Below are positions 10,717-20,661 of a stretch of DNA of 64,000 nt, piece after piece. The DNA comes from Cherax quadricarinatus (taxonomy: Eukaryota > Arthropoda > Malacostraca > Decapoda > Parastacidae). The notes under the pieces are model-generated. The model was not told the origin of the DNA. It worked only from the letters and a program-made list of their open reading frames with translations, and did not search any database. How positions within the stretch are numbered: the first letter of the stretch is position 1; the number at the start of each line of letters is the position of its first letter. The position numbers were made by a program, and so were the translations under genes. Where the stretch lies: assembly GCF_038502225.1 (NCBI RefSeq), contig NC_091293.1:9957253-10021252 (forward strand), given 5' to 3'.

Positions 10717-13050
10717 CTAGATCAAGTCTGCCTCCCGCAGGCCCCCCCAGTGGGCCCTGGACTCGAGCGCCGTTCGACGGGTCGTCCGGCCGCTCAGCTC
10801 GCTCAACCTCTGGTCCGATTTCTCATGTCCCGGTCCCACCGTGTGGACCTCGAGAGGCAAAAGCCTGTTGATGGGTCTTATAGTCTCGACACCGTTCATT
10901 CTCACTTTCACCATTCTCAACCGCCCAGCCTTGTCTGGGTGGGTTGACACTACCAGGCCAAGAGGCCAGTATGCCCTCGGTGCCTCGGATTCTACCAGCA
11001 CCAGGTCCCCTTCACTTAGCATCATCTTATTCGCCTCGGGGTCGGCACCATAGAAATGTTCCCGCAAGGTTGTCAAGTAATCCCTGCGCCACACCTGGTT
11101 CCATTTGTCCAGGATGTTCACCAGTCTGTTGTGACTCCTGTGCAGTTCTTCATTGATGGGGGGACCATCTGGCCCATAATAATCCAGCTCCTTGGAAGAC
11201 TGACTCAAAATTGCGGGGAAGGGCTCAATCCTTCTTCCAAACAGCATGTGATTGGGGGTGAGAGCTTCTTGCTCGTCAATCCCATTTTGTACGTAGGTCA
11301 GAGGCCTGTTATTAACTCTTGCCTCTATCTCAACTAACACTGTCCTCAGTTCATCACAGCTCACCCTCCTGCCGTGTAAGACCTTCCGAATGCACCTTTT
11401 GACTGTGCCCACCATGCGTTCATAGAATCCCCCTTGCCAGGGTGCCCTGGGAGCTATGAACCTCCACTCGCACTCTATTCTCTTCAGGTGTTCTCGTACT
11501 TCTCCGTTGTCCCTAAGATTCCTGAAAACTTTATCGGCCGCCCTAAAGCTTGTGCCATTGTCCGAGATAATCAATCGCGGGCACGAGAATCTGGCAGTAA
11601 ACCTCCTGAACAACTTCACGAAAGTCTCTGTCGTCATATCTTCTGCCAACTCCAAATGCACCGCTCGAGTAGTGGCACAGGTAAACAGGCAGACATATAC
11701 TTTCTGAGGGCCCTCCTTAACGTCTCCTGGGTTCTTCAATGTGATAGCCCCCGTATAGTCTATTCCTACAGTCTCAAAGGGCCTGTCACTATGTACCCGC
11801 TCCTGAGGCAGCGGTGGTGGACCTGGGTAGGGTAGGGTCCTCCCATCGTACCGCCGGCAGACCGTGCAACTCTTTAGCACCCTTTTGACGGCAGCTCGAC
11901 CCTTCAGTACCCAGTAATTCTGACGTAGGCAGGTGAGGGTATCTCCAAACCCCCCATGTAAGGTCCTCTGATGGGCATCTTGTATCAATAGCTCTGTCGC
12001 CCATCCCTCCTTACCCAGTAGCACGGGATGTTTGGCCCCATAGCTGAGCTCAGAGTTTTGTATTCTTCCCCTGCATCTTATTAGCCCCGCATGATCTAGG
12101 AACAATCCCAATGAGTGAACCAATTTGCTGTTCCCTGAGTCGTCATCGTTGGACACGCGTCCTGACGCCATAACCTGCTGCCGGGTCGCAAGTACTTCCA
12201 GCACTCCTGGAAACCTCCCCCTTTGGTACTGCCTTATCCAATATTCTCTGGGACCCATTAGAGACAACTGTCGACCCTGGCTTACCTTGTCATGCAGCTT
12301 CCTCACGAATCGAAATACCATTTCCGTGACTCCTATAAGTTTTCTCCATGAGGAGTAGCGCCTGGGGTCAAATAATTCAGTGTCGTGTTCCCCCGCAAAA
12401 TGTACTATGCTGCTGGTTGTCTCCACGAATTTCTGCTCTGGCCAGCAATCCCTTGCCGGTAACCAGTCTGGGCCTTTGAACCAAAGCTCGCTTTTACTCA
12501 ACTTTCTGTGTGTCACCCCTCGGCTTATCAGGTCGGCTGGGTTTTGATCTGTAGGCACATACAGAATTGTTGACGTTGACTGTAGTTCCCGTATCTCCTT
12601 TACCCGATTCCTGACATAGGGGAGCTTAGACCTGTCATTCTGGACCCACTGTAAGGCCACCTCCGAGTCTGTCCATACATAGGTGTGTGTCACCCTCAGA
12701 TTACTTAACACCTCCTCTACGTACTTACCCAGTCTTGCTCCCAGCAACATCGCCGTGAGCTCTAGCTTTGGGATCGAGCAATCCTTCAGGGGTGTCACCC
12801 GCGCACGACTGGTGACCAGATTGACTTGGTCCCCGGCCACCAAATACGCTACTGCCCCATAGGCCCTGGAGGAGGCGTCACAGAAGACGTGCAAGTCATA
12901 ATCCCGCCCGGTGCACCCGATGGACCTGGGGAATGTGAACTCGTGCAATTCCGCTAGGTCTTTGTTAACCAGATCCCACTCCTGGCAGACTGTTTCTGGC
13001 AGTGGGTCGTCCCAACCTAGGTTCAGCTCCCAGGTCTGTTGTACTAGCAT
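10717..13050 (-). CDS. pol: BEL pol, C-terminal part: RNase H and integrase
   Basis: 777 codons. The N-terminus is the end of the reverse-transcriptase connection (WELNLGWDD), followed by a Pao-type RNase H (FCDASS near residue 55; KLELTAM; WTDSEVAL), an integrase zinc region (H..H..CTVCRR), a DDE integrase core (IDYTG about 429, SDNGT about 498, YERM about 543) and a DUF5641-like C-terminal domain (GDLVLVESE...WPLG). This block joins cDNA to host DNA and removes RNA from hybrids. The displayed start is arbitrary: the frame should continue from the upstream ORF, but a single-base deletion near 13080 shifts it. No stop interrupts it otherwise. Confidence 0.93.
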   Translation of the reverse strand: MLVQQTWELNLGWDDPLPETVCQEWDLVNKDLAELHEFTFPRSIGCTGRDYDLHVFCDASSRAYGAVAYLVAGDQVNLVTSRARVTPLKDCSIPKLELTAMLLGARLGKYVEEVLSNLRVTHTYVWTDSEVALQWVQNDRSKLPYVRNRVKEIRELQSTSTILYVPTDQNPADLISRGVTHRKLSKSELWFKGPDWLPARDCWPEQKFVETTSSIVHFAGEHDTELFDPRRYSSWRKLIGVTEMVFRFVRKLHDKVSQGRQLSLMGPREYWIRQYQRGRFPGVLEVLATRQQVMASGRVSNDDDSGNSKLVHSLGLFLDHAGLIRCRGRIQNSELSYGAKHPVLLGKEGWATELLIQDAHQRTLHGGFGDTLTCLRQNYWVLKGRAAVKRVLKSCTVCRRYDGRTLPYPGPPPLPQERVHSDRPFETVGIDYTGAITLKNPGDVKEGPQKVYVCLFTCATTRAVHLELAEDMTTETFVKLFRRFTARFSCPRLIISDNGTSFRAADKVFRNLRDNGEVREHLKRIECEWRFIAPRAPWQGGFYERMVGTVKRCIRKVLHGRRVSCDELRTVLVEIEARVNNRPLTYVQNGIDEQEALTPNHMLFGRRIEPFPAILSQSSKELDYYGPDGPPINEELHRSHNRLVNILDKWNQVWRRDYLTTLREHFYGADPEANKMMLSEGDLVLVESEAPRAYWPLGLVVSTHPDKAGRLRMVKVRMNGVETIRPINRLLPLEVHTVGPGHEKSDQRLSELSGRTTRRTALESRAHWGGLREADLI

Positions 13051-15860
13051 CCTCCCTCGAATGGTGATGGGTGTAACAAACCCAAAGGATCGAAGGCAGT
13101 CTGCACTTTGCTCAGCAAAGACCTCCTGGTCAGCTTCCCTTCCCCATCAGGCTTCCTCTTTAGCCTAAGTCTGTCTTCCTTGATTTCCCACTCCAGTCCC
13201 AACACCGATGTTACCTCAGGCACTGAGTAGCCAGTATAGTCACGTTCCACCATGCCCCGCAACGTTGGATTGTTTGTCACCCATTCTCTCAATGGCATGT
13301 TAGCCGAGAGCATCTCCTGATTAGACTCTCGGTAAATATCCATCAACAGCCTTTCATCTGAGGTGGTACCCTGCATGTTGTCTACATAAAATAGGGTCTT
13401 CAGTAATTCTTTAAGCGGGCTGTTACAGTTCACAAGGTGGTAGTCTATGGTAGCCTGTAATAGGAATGGTGAACTAGTGGCACCAAACAACACTGCCCTG
13501 AATCTATAGGTATCATACCCTTGCTTGGGCACCTCCCTGTTAGCCAACCACAAGAACCTTGTGTAGTCCCTATCCTGTGGCTGCAACCCAATACGTAGGA
13601 AGGCTTTGCTAATGTCTGCCGCATAGGCGTACTGTTCCGTCCTGAATCTCAACAACACATCTGCTAATTTCTGCGTCAGGGAGGGCCCTGTGAGCAGACA
13701 GTCGTTCAACGATGGCTCTCGGGGACTCGCCTGCGAGCTGCAGTTGAAGACTACTCTGATGGGAGTGGTTACCGACTCCTTGGTGACTGCCATGTGTGGA
13801 AGATAATGGGTGTTTTCCCCAGGGCTGGCATTGGGCACTTTCTCGATGAACCCAAGGGCCAGCTGTTCCTTAATAATATCATCATATTTCCCCACCAGAC
13901 CCTTCTTGGTCAGGTTGTTCACCAATGAATTCAACTGACCACGTGCCCTCTTGAAATTAGTGGGCAGCGTTGGGTGGCCCGGTTTCCATGGGAGTCGCAC
14001 CCAATACTGCCTGTCCCTGAACTGCACATGGTTCAAGTAATCTCGATACGTCTCTTCGTGTTCGGGGGGCGGCTGGTCACCTTTAATACCTACTACATCC
14101 AGGTCCCATAGTTTATGGACCGGCTCACTGTCGGATATGCCAACTTGCGCCTCTGACAGGCCTTCGTGCACACCAATCCGCATCACCAGTACAGCCTCAG
14201 TCGCTGTAATACCAGAGCCCTCCTTTCCCGGGGTCGCAGGGAAGTGAGCTGGTATTCTGCCTCCTACGATGTACCCCGCTGGAGTCCTGTACAGGCCCAC
14301 ACCTTCCTTGATAACCCTTCTCGTAGACACGAACTCGTCTAGGTAATCCCCTCCTACCAAGATGCCTACATTACTAACATTGTCTGTAGCAATGTCTGGT
14401 TCTGCTAGCTTCACACCCAACTCCCTCAAACGTTTGACTGCTGCAGCCAGTCCCCTAGTGGTAATGATATTGGGCAGCCTCTTCACCATCAAGGCTGAAA
14501 TTTCCCGTCGATGCCCGGCTAACCTGACCGTCACATTGACTACTGGATAAGACCTGCGTGGGACTTCCCCACCAAACCCTTCCACCTTCATGTCAACTTT
14601 ACCAACTGTCTCCAGCTTCAACCTAGTGGCTAGACTCTCCGCTATGAAGGATCTCTGTGCCCCACTGTCGAAGAACAAACGGGTTGTTTCAGACTTCTTC
14701 CCGTTTGCGACCACCGCCATTATGGTGGGCAAGGCCACCGAGCCTTGAAACTGCTCACCAGAACAAATTCTCGGTGCCGTACTCACCACACTCATCGCTA
14801 CTTCTGACTTGTTCTTGCTCTCCGCCCTTTCTTGCGGTTTGCTCTCCTTAACTTGTGCTAATCCGGCATCATTAGGACACAGTGCACTGTGGTGCTTTCC
14901 CTTCCGGCAGCCCCGACACTCCCTGAGCATGGAGTTACAGTCCCTGGCAAAATGTTCTCCACAACACTTGAAACAAAGTCTCAACTCTCTTAGCCGTTGA
15001 ACCCTTTGGTTATAGGTGGTGAAGCTTGAACACCCTGAACTAGCGTGTTCTTCATCACAAAACACGCACCGTCTCATACTGGCCGCTTTAGTGGCTTCTC
15101 CCTTGGCCCTGTGGGTGGAGGGCTCGCCCTGGGCATAATACGTGCCTATTTTAGTGGGAGGTGGTTTAGGTCTATCTCTCGAATGTCTGGGGAAGTCGAC
15201 CGACCTCTCCTTGGTAGGTAATTTCTCCCCCTGACCTATGCTCAGGTGAGATACGAGATCCCCTAACCCTTCAATAATTTGGTTTATCGTGAACCTATTC
15301 GTCCGATGTTTTAAGTGTAACTCATGCACTGTCGTGCTAGCCAGTTTCCTCTGAATCACCTGGCTAAGGATCCATTTTGAATCATTCTCATCATGCAAAT
15401 CTCTGAAACTATTGGTCAAGCTCATAACCTCAATACGGAACTTCTCTAGACTTTGACGGTCATGTCGGCAAGCCTCTAGATCCAACAACCGATAAAGTAT
15501 AGCTACCTTCATCTCCTCAGTGTTGCCGAACATGTCTTCTAATTGGTCTTTGGCATGTTGGTAATTAGTGTCAGTAATCGGGTAGTGCCGGACCAGATCT
15601 AAGGCTTTACCCTTGAGCTGCGACCGCAAATACTGCAACTTGACGGCATCTGACAAATCATTTCTGTCATCTATCTGGGCTCTAAACTGATCCCAGAAAG
15701 CAATGTACTCTGTTAAGGTTCCGTCAAACGTTGGTAAATTCAACTGGGGCAATCTGGGCAACACATTAACAGGCGTGCTGTTGTTCGTGTTCTTTGAAAC
15801 ATTTGCTGCCCCTGCTGTACCGGCCTTCAAAGTCTTTATTAACTGCCTGCAGAGTCTCAT
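13044..15860 (-). CDS. gag-pol: BEL gag-pol: gag, protease, reverse transcriptase
   Basis: 938 codons. Gag of the DUF1759 type (LPQLNLPTFDG near residue 40), CCHC knuckle CFKCCGEHFARDC (about 292) with a second Cys/His cluster, DUF1758 aspartic protease (FFDSGAQRSF near 397), and a Pao reverse transcriptase whose catalytic box reads YVDN (about 823) where YVDD is the usual form. It ends out of frame just after the FDPLG motif because of the indel near 13080, so RNase H and integrase are cut off. Its ATG directly follows an in-frame TAG that ends the 99-codon block upstream, so the true start is probably at 16160. Confidence 0.92.
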   Translation of the reverse strand: MRLCRQLIKTLKAGTAGAANVSKNTNNSTPVNVLPRLPQLNLPTFDGTLTEYIAFWDQFRAQIDDRNDLSDAVKLQYLRSQLKGKALDLVRHYPITDTNYQHAKDQLEDMFGNTEEMKVAILYRLLDLEACRHDRQSLEKFRIEVMSLTNSFRDLHDENDSKWILSQVIQRKLASTTVHELHLKHRTNRFTINQIIEGLGDLVSHLSIGQGEKLPTKERSVDFPRHSRDRPKPPPTKIGTYYAQGEPSTHRAKGEATKAASMRRCVFCDEEHASSGCSSFTTYNQRVQRLRELRLCFKCCGEHFARDCNSMLRECRGCRKGKHHSALCPNDAGLAQVKESKPQERAESKNKSEVAMSVVSTAPRICSGEQFQGSVALPTIMAVVANGKKSETTRLFFDSGAQRSFIAESLATRLKLETVGKVDMKVEGFGGEVPRRSYPVVNVTVRLAGHRREISALMVKRLPNIITTRGLAAAVKRLRELGVKLAEPDIATDNVSNVGILVGGDYLDEFVSTRRVIKEGVGLYRTPAGYIVGGRIPAHFPATPGKEGSGITATEAVLVMRIGVHEGLSEAQVGISDSEPVHKLWDLDVVGIKGDQPPPEHEETYRDYLNHVQFRDRQYWVRLPWKPGHPTLPTNFKRARGQLNSLVNNLTKKGLVGKYDDIIKEQLALGFIEKVPNASPGENTHYLPHMAVTKESVTTPIRVVFNCSSQASPREPSLNDCLLTGPSLTQKLADVLLRFRTEQYAYAADISKAFLRIGLQPQDRDYTRFLWLANREVPKQGYDTYRFRAVLFGATSSPFLLQATIDYHLVNCNSPLKELLKTLFYVDNMQGTTSDERLLMDIYRESNQEMLSANMPLREWVTNNPTLRGMVERDYTGYSVPEVTSVLGLEWEIKEDRLRLKRKPDGEGKLTRRSLLSKVQTAFDPLGLLHPSPFEGGC

Positions 15861-16160
15861 CTATGCTTTACACTCTGCCCTTCGTTCGTCATAGTCTGTC
15901 CGTGCTACTTCGACCGTATATTCAGACTCACCTGTAGTATAGGCCTCTGTCTCATAAAGGATAAATGATCTCTCAAAGGCCTCCAGTCTTTGCTCCAAAG
16001 GTTTCAGGCAACTCTCTAGCTCCTCCCAGTCTACGTCCTGATCTTGCCTGGCCATACGACACTCCTCACATGCTTTGCTCAGGCGCCCCTTATAGGCTCC
16101 CATAGACCGCTTTAATTGACTTAGAGCTGGGACAGCTGGTACTGCATCTTCACCTACCAT
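15861..16160 (-). CDS. gag: BEL gag N-terminal segment ended by TAG
   Basis: 99 codons rich in charged residues and cysteine (SKACEECRMARQDQDVDWEE), predicted helical, as expected for the amino end of a BEL gag. The TAG at 15861-15863 is immediately followed, in the same frame, by the ATG of the 938-codon ORF. That layout could be a recent nonsense mutation or a readthrough arrangement. A mutation seems likelier given the additional frameshift downstream, but the sequence alone does not decide. Confidence 0.8.
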   Translation of the reverse strand: MVGEDAVPAVPALSQLKRSMGAYKGRLSKACEECRMARQDQDVDWEELESCLKPLEQRLEAFERSFILYETEAYTTGESEYTVEVARTDYDERRAECKA

Positions 16161-17178
16161 AGTTGCGGTTTAGTTAAGATCACGGTGCTAATTTGTATTT
16201 CAGTTAGCCCACCCCACAGCACAAACGGTATTAGGTGAGAATGAACGAGTCTTAAGGCTTCTCAACAAGCTTAACAATTCCCTTTGTCAAATTGACTACT
16301 ATGAATCAAAAATGTACACTGTTAGCTCTCAAATCCCAATCAAAAATGTGTATCGATGTGAAAGCTTAATCTAGCACTCAACTGTACAATGCCAGCAAAT
16401 AATTACAGGACTTAACCTAGTCTCAGGTGTAATTCACAAATCCCACATTAACATGAATCAAAGATGATGAAAATCACAATAAAGTGCAGTATACAAATTA
16501 AAATCACTTGGTTAACACAAGTAAATTCAACAATTCAACTTGTGAAACAGTAAATAAATAATGTATGTAAACAGCTTGGCCTAACTGTGCCCAGCTTACT
16601 CTGTTTTAGCGTGGATGGTTGGATAAGGTAAATCCTAACCTAGCTAGTGTGCTATAACTTAAACCTGGCTTTATAACTCCCTGTAAATAATAACTAGGTT
16701 AAATCTGTCCTAGCTACTATAACCTTTTGTAAATATTGCACAAGCCTAGCCTAACTGTGGCTACCTTGCAAATCCACTGTAAGTAATTAACACACAAGTC
16801 TCCTACTCTGGATTACTTGTAATCACTGTAAATAATTAAATTCACAAGCTTCTCTAGCCTACCTGGCCTGCCTGTAAATTACTGCAAATAACAACTTCTG
16901 TGTATAGTCAGCTTGGCCTAGCCTCTGAGTAACTTTGACCTAGGTGTGCTAACTTAACCTAACTTTTTTAAACTGGTTCCTAACTGTGGCCTAGCTATAA
17001 TAGCTTAACCTAACTCTGTAAAACTGGTTCTTAACTGTAGCCTAGCTATGATAGCTTAACCTAACTGTGGCCTAGCTATGATAGCTTAACCTAACTCTGT
17101 AAAACTGGTTCCTAACTGTGGCCTAGCTATGATAGCTTAACCTAGCTATTCCACATCCGGTTTTCGAAGGACCACTTT
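16161..17178 (-). other. BEL 5' leader with primer-binding site and tandem units
   Basis: Noncoding AT-rich leader between 5' LTR and gag. On the coding strand the LTR is followed by a 4-nt spacer and TGGTCCTTCGAAAACCGG (complement of 17157-17174), which has the TGG start expected of a tRNA-primed binding site; the tRNA was not identified. Plus-strand 16920-17150 holds imperfect tandem units containing CCTAGCTATGATAGCTTAA. Confidence 0.75.
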
Positions 17179-18187
17179 TGTGAAAATTTGTGTGGACTGC
17201 CTCCAAGTGAGTCGCCTACCCTGGCAAACTCTGTTGACACCGAGCTCTGAGGTGGGTACCTCAGCCTCACAAGTGGCTTATAGGACAGATTTTCACAAAT
17301 GATTGGTATTGCAAGAAACTTCGCCTGCATGCACGTATAAAGGGCTAACTTACTTGGTGTTGCAGCATATATCCTGATCTTCAACTTCCTAAGCCTAGCT
17401 TTAGCCCCCTTGGACTTCCCCTTGGGAACCACGTGCAACCGGGAGCATTAATTCCTGCAATATTCAATCGTTATTAGTGTCCTGCCTGCACCTCAGAAAT
17501 TCCTATATCCAAGAGGGTATGTATCCCCTAGTATAACTATGCAGACTCAGACGCTAGCTTCAAACGGCTCTGGGACGCTGGTACTTACTGGGCATGCTCT
17601 CTCTCTGTAGCATGCCGAGCCCACAGTAACTCAACCCACGATCTCCTAAGTCACTGGCCAGATCCTACGGGAAAAGGTGAATATCTCGTCTTACTGTATG
17701 GGCTGATGGAGGAGATCATCTACGGTATATCGAGATGCCTCTACCAGTTTTCCCCAGGTCTCAGATGTGAAGACACGTGGGGGCGCCGCCTGATGTTCAC
17801 GGCACGTCTTGTCCAGTCGAAGTCTATCGTAAGAAGGACGCTATTCTGTCTTTGTGACCTGCGCCCCGCCATTCAAGCTAGGGCTGCCAGTTCTCCCTAG
17901 CTAACTTATCCTAGTGTTTGCCTACATTATCGGCCTATTACTACCTATGTTAAGGTCTTAGGTCTACTCTATCATTATCTACAGATGCCTTAGTAAACCT
18001 AATATGAGTGTACTACCAGTATTACTACCTACTCCTTCCCTGAAGAGTAAATCTATAAATTAAATAAGCTTACCAACAACCGCCAACCAGAGAATGCCTT
18101 GTTTGGGAGGGTTTAAGGGGCCGCTCGGCTCAGACGGCCATGCTGGAACTGAGCTGTGGAACTATTTGGACCAAATAAATTTCCACA
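17179..18187 (-). repeat. BEL 5' LTR
   Basis: 1,009 bp; promoter-side LTR because the element reads leftwards. Differences from the 3' LTR seen by eye are single substitutions, including ones near 17433, 17568, 17612, 17728 and 18171. Directly followed on the plus strand by the target duplication ACTAC and the rest of hAT copy 1. Confidence 0.95.
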
Positions 18188-18192
18188 ACTAC

Positions 18193-18594
18193 TTTCCAGA
18201 GAGTGACCAAGAAACAGCCACTCTTCAGTGGATCATTCATCCCTTCTCTGTACCTGATGATGCCATTCATGATGGTGATTTCCCTGCAAAGTAGGAGTGG
18301 ATCACAATGCGAGCCAATGAAGCCTTGAAAATCGAATTCCAAAACCAAAATGCAGATTCCTTTTGGATTTCACGACTACCTGACTCGCCAACTCTGTCCA
18401 AGAGAGCCTTGAAGTTGTTGGTATCATTCTCAACAACGTATCTGTGCGAGAAGAGCTTCTCAACTGTGCTGGGTATGAAAACAAAAAAGAGGACTCGCTT
18501 GAATGTTGCAAACGATGCCAGGCTGGCACTTTCAACCACGAAGCCAAGAATTCCTAAACTAGTTTCAAGTATGCAACTCCATCCATCCCACTGA
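18193..18594 (+). pseudogene. hAT transposase C-terminal fragment (copy 1)
   Basis: Translation matches the C-terminal dimerisation region of ZBED5-like hAT transposases (YLCEKSFSTVLGMKTKKR, then NVANDARLALS). An in-frame TAG at about 18294 interrupts it where copy 2 has a sense codon. No BED finger and no complete catalytic core are present. Remnant only. Confidence 0.85.
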
Positions 18595-18791
18595 TGTTCT
18601 TGACATCTTTGGTAATAGTCATTAGAGATGCACAATGTTCAAATACAATAAATAAAAGAAAATATCTCAAGTGTTTTAATTTAGCCATATATATCAATAA
18701 TAACAACATTTTGTGAAAGGAGTAACATGCTTTATGTGGCATGTTAAATTGGGTAACAAGCTGAAAAAGTTTGGGAACCACTGGTCTAGAG

Positions 18792-19226
18792 TATATAACA
18801 TGTTTGAATGTTATTTATAGTGTTTATTATATCATATTAGATCAATTCTGATAGATAAATAAGCCGTAGAGTTGATATATAAGCTGATATAAGCATAATA
18901 ATGAAGTGATTTCTCCTGGCCCTCTCTGGAGGGGGAATATGGCCGAGGGTTCCCAGATGGTTCCTGATTGGCTGGCACTCTACGGATAAGCTCCGCCTAC
19001 TTTTATATGATGCCAAATAGTCAGTTATTATATTAGAAAGAATAATGCAAGAAAAAGCTATAAAAAACAAGGAAAAAATTACAAAAATATATGGGCTGTG
19101 AGCAGATGCGCTACCCATAACGCCGTCACCTTACCTGATATAAATGACTATAATTTCTTGTAGAAACGTACTCTGCCTTGACAAAAAATTGAAAGATAGA
19201 CTGCAAATCACCCAAAACAAAAATTG
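18792..19226. other. Spacer without recognisable feature
   Basis: AT-rich, short frames only. I see no gene or known repeat here. Confidence 0.5.
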
Positions 19227-19529
19227 CCTGAGCTTGCTACCATCTGCAGCTCATAAGACTGCCATCCCCACGAGCCCTTTTAGGGCAGGGCAGATGGCAG
19301 ACCAGAGGCCTAGCTTCTCCCTACGAGCCCCGTGAGGGCGGGGAATGTGGCTAGGCCTGGGGACAGCTGGTCCCAAAGATGAGGGGGTACTTGTACCTCC
19401 TCCCATGGGAGACTTAAGTCTCGAGACACTCCCCAGATAGGGAGCCAAGGCCGGGTCACCACTACTTGGAAAAGACCCGGGCCGGGAGAGTACCGGCGAA
19501 TAAAAAAAAAAAAAAAAAAAAAAAAAAAA
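19227..19529 (+). repeat. SINE-like repeat with poly(A) tail
   Basis: About 300 bp ending CCGGGAGAGTACCGGCGAAT followed by 28 A. Internally it has several GC-rich stem-forming pieces (GAGCCCCGTGAGGGCGGGG; GACCCGGGCC). Related copies lie at 19530-19672, 45512-45625 and 61092-61130. Non-coding with a shared 3' end and A-rich tail, consistent with a SINE or a LINE-mobilised RNA; no A/B boxes were clear. Confidence 0.7.
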
Positions 19530-19672
19530 CATCGATACCATGCCTAACCCTTCTAGGGTAGGGTAGGTGCCTGAGCCCGAGCCTTTAGCTCATAAGACGG
19601 TCATTCCCAGAGAGGCCTAGCTTGTGGCTAGGCCTGGGGAGGTACTTGTGCCTCCTCCCATGGGAGTTTAGT
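19530..19672 (+). repeat. Partial second SINE-like copy
   Basis: Shares GCTCATAAGAC, AGAGGCCTAGCTT, GGCTAGGCCTGGGGA and CCTCCTCCCATGGGAG with the preceding repeat in the same order but lacks its central part and its 3' tail. It begins directly after the A tail of the previous copy. Confidence 0.7.
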
Positions 19673-20048
19673 TTAATATGTTTATTATGCACCCCATACC
19701 CATCCTGTGGTCGGTAGTCAAAAGATTACAGAGGTACATAATTGGTCCAGGGACTGGACTCCAAAGTTTTGATAGCTGAACAAGTTACAGAGGTAATGAA
19801 TTCACAATTTACAAAGGTAATGAACTCACAAATTACAAAGGTAATGAACTCCAGGTAGGTCTAGTCACAATCATGACAAGTTACAAAGGTATTTACAGAT
19901 TACAGAGGTACGTAATGGGTCCAAGGACTGGGCCCCAAAGTTTTGATGGCTGAACTAGGTACAATGTAATGAACTCACAAGTTACAAAGGTAATGAATAC
20001 TGTAAGAATGGTTACTTACGTTTATACATGGCTACAATCATGAACAAA
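19673..20048. repeat. Short-period direct repeats (ACAAAGGTAATGAACTC family)
   Basis: A phrase containing GATTACAGAGGTAC, GGTCCA, CCAAAGTTTTGAT and GCTGAAC occurs at about 19724-19798 and again at about 19896-19960. Between and after them, 22-25-bp imperfect units containing TTACAAAGGTAATGAACTC recur. Non-coding. Confidence 0.75.
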
Positions 20049-20129
20049 TTATAGAGTAATGAGCAATTCACACTTCCACACCCGGTCACAACTGTAATGA
20101 GTTATTGGTGTAAATATTGATTGTTGAGT

Positions 20130-20240
20130 CACACACACACACACACACGACAAAATGTGATGTAGCACACAGAGTGAACAAGCTAGCCAGAAAGGGGATA
20201 TATATATATATATATACATACATATACATAAATATATATA
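20130..20240. repeat. (CA)n and (TA)n microsatellites
   Basis: A CA run at about 20130-20149 and a TA/CATA run at about 20196-20240. The overlapping minus-strand frames (107-113 codons) are low-complexity artefacts. Confidence 0.9.
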
Positions 20241-20321
20241 AGCAGAGGTGGTGGCAGCAGTAGGCCTGAGGGAGTAGCGCCACCATAACAGGCTGGGTGC
20301 CATCACAAATAAGTAGTGTAC

Positions 20322-20660
20322 TGTAGTGATACTGGTCCTGTGGGGAGCAGCAGCAGGATAATACTGCACCACCTCTTGGGGCCCTTAACAACAACAACAG
20401 TTTGGCGTGCGTCATGGGCACCAACATATGGTGTGTGATTCTCTCCTACTTTATCCATTTATCACCGATGCAGATTACATGGTGAGTTTAAATATGTGGC
20501 CTGTAGTTATAACTTTTCTCTTGACATATGCAAGACATCACCATCCCTGTAGAAGCCATTATTAGATGTACTAGTCATTATATTTTGTTGTTGCAGAAGT
20601 ACTATGAAGATTCTATGTTCAATAAAGCCTAGAGATAAGGCCTGTGTTTCTATCACAACA
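20322..20660 (+). repeat. Gypsy 1 5' LTR
   Basis: 339 bp starting TG and ending CA. Contains a TATA-like TATATT at 20579-20584 and an AATAAA at 20621-20626. If transcription starts at the usual 30-nt spacing (about 20609), the polyadenylation signal lies within the repeated R segment. Confidence 0.95.
20579..20626 (+). promoter_or_regulatory. Putative core promoter and self-primer segment
   Basis: TATATT at 20579-20584 sits 30 nt before GATTCTATGTTCAATAAA (20609-20626). This 18-mer is the exact reverse complement of 20662-20679, which starts one base past the LTR. It also contains the only AATAAA of the LTR. The predicted 5' end of the transcript would therefore be the primer sequence. The start site is inferred from spacing, not measured. 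Confidence 0.65.
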
Positions 20661-20661
20661 A

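Larger units (their letters stand above)
9678..18187 (-). mobile_element. BEL/Pao LTR retrotransposon, nearly intact
   Basis: 8,510 bp bounded by two 1,009-bp LTRs (TG...CA on the coding strand) and flanked by the 5-bp duplication ACTAC (9673-9677 and 18188-18192). The order on the minus strand is 5' LTR, primer-binding site, leader, gag start, gag-pol, RNase H plus integrase, purine tract, 3' LTR, as in BEL/Pao. Three reading-frame blocks are separated by one in-frame TAG and one single-base frameshift. The LTRs differ at roughly five positions by eye (about 0.5%), so insertion was recent. The target was hAT copy 1; hAT copy 2 preserves the empty site. Confidence 0.96.
9093..18783 (+). mobile_element. 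hAT element copy 1, split by a BEL retrotransposon
   Basis: The ends are inverted repeats beginning CAGTGGTTCCCAAACT (9093) and ending in its complement at 18783. The 8-bp flanks GTCTAGAG at 9085-9092 and 18784-18791 are identical, the target duplication length of hAT. Without the inserted BEL element (9678-18187 plus a 5-bp duplication) the element is about 1.18 kb, so it is an internally deleted derivative that cannot move by itself. It carries pieces of a ZBED5-like transposase C-terminus at about 9368-9440, 9559-9677 and 18193-18594. Compared with copy 2 (42854-43981), the segment 9433-9558 differs completely, so the two copies have different internal histories. Confidence 0.93.
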
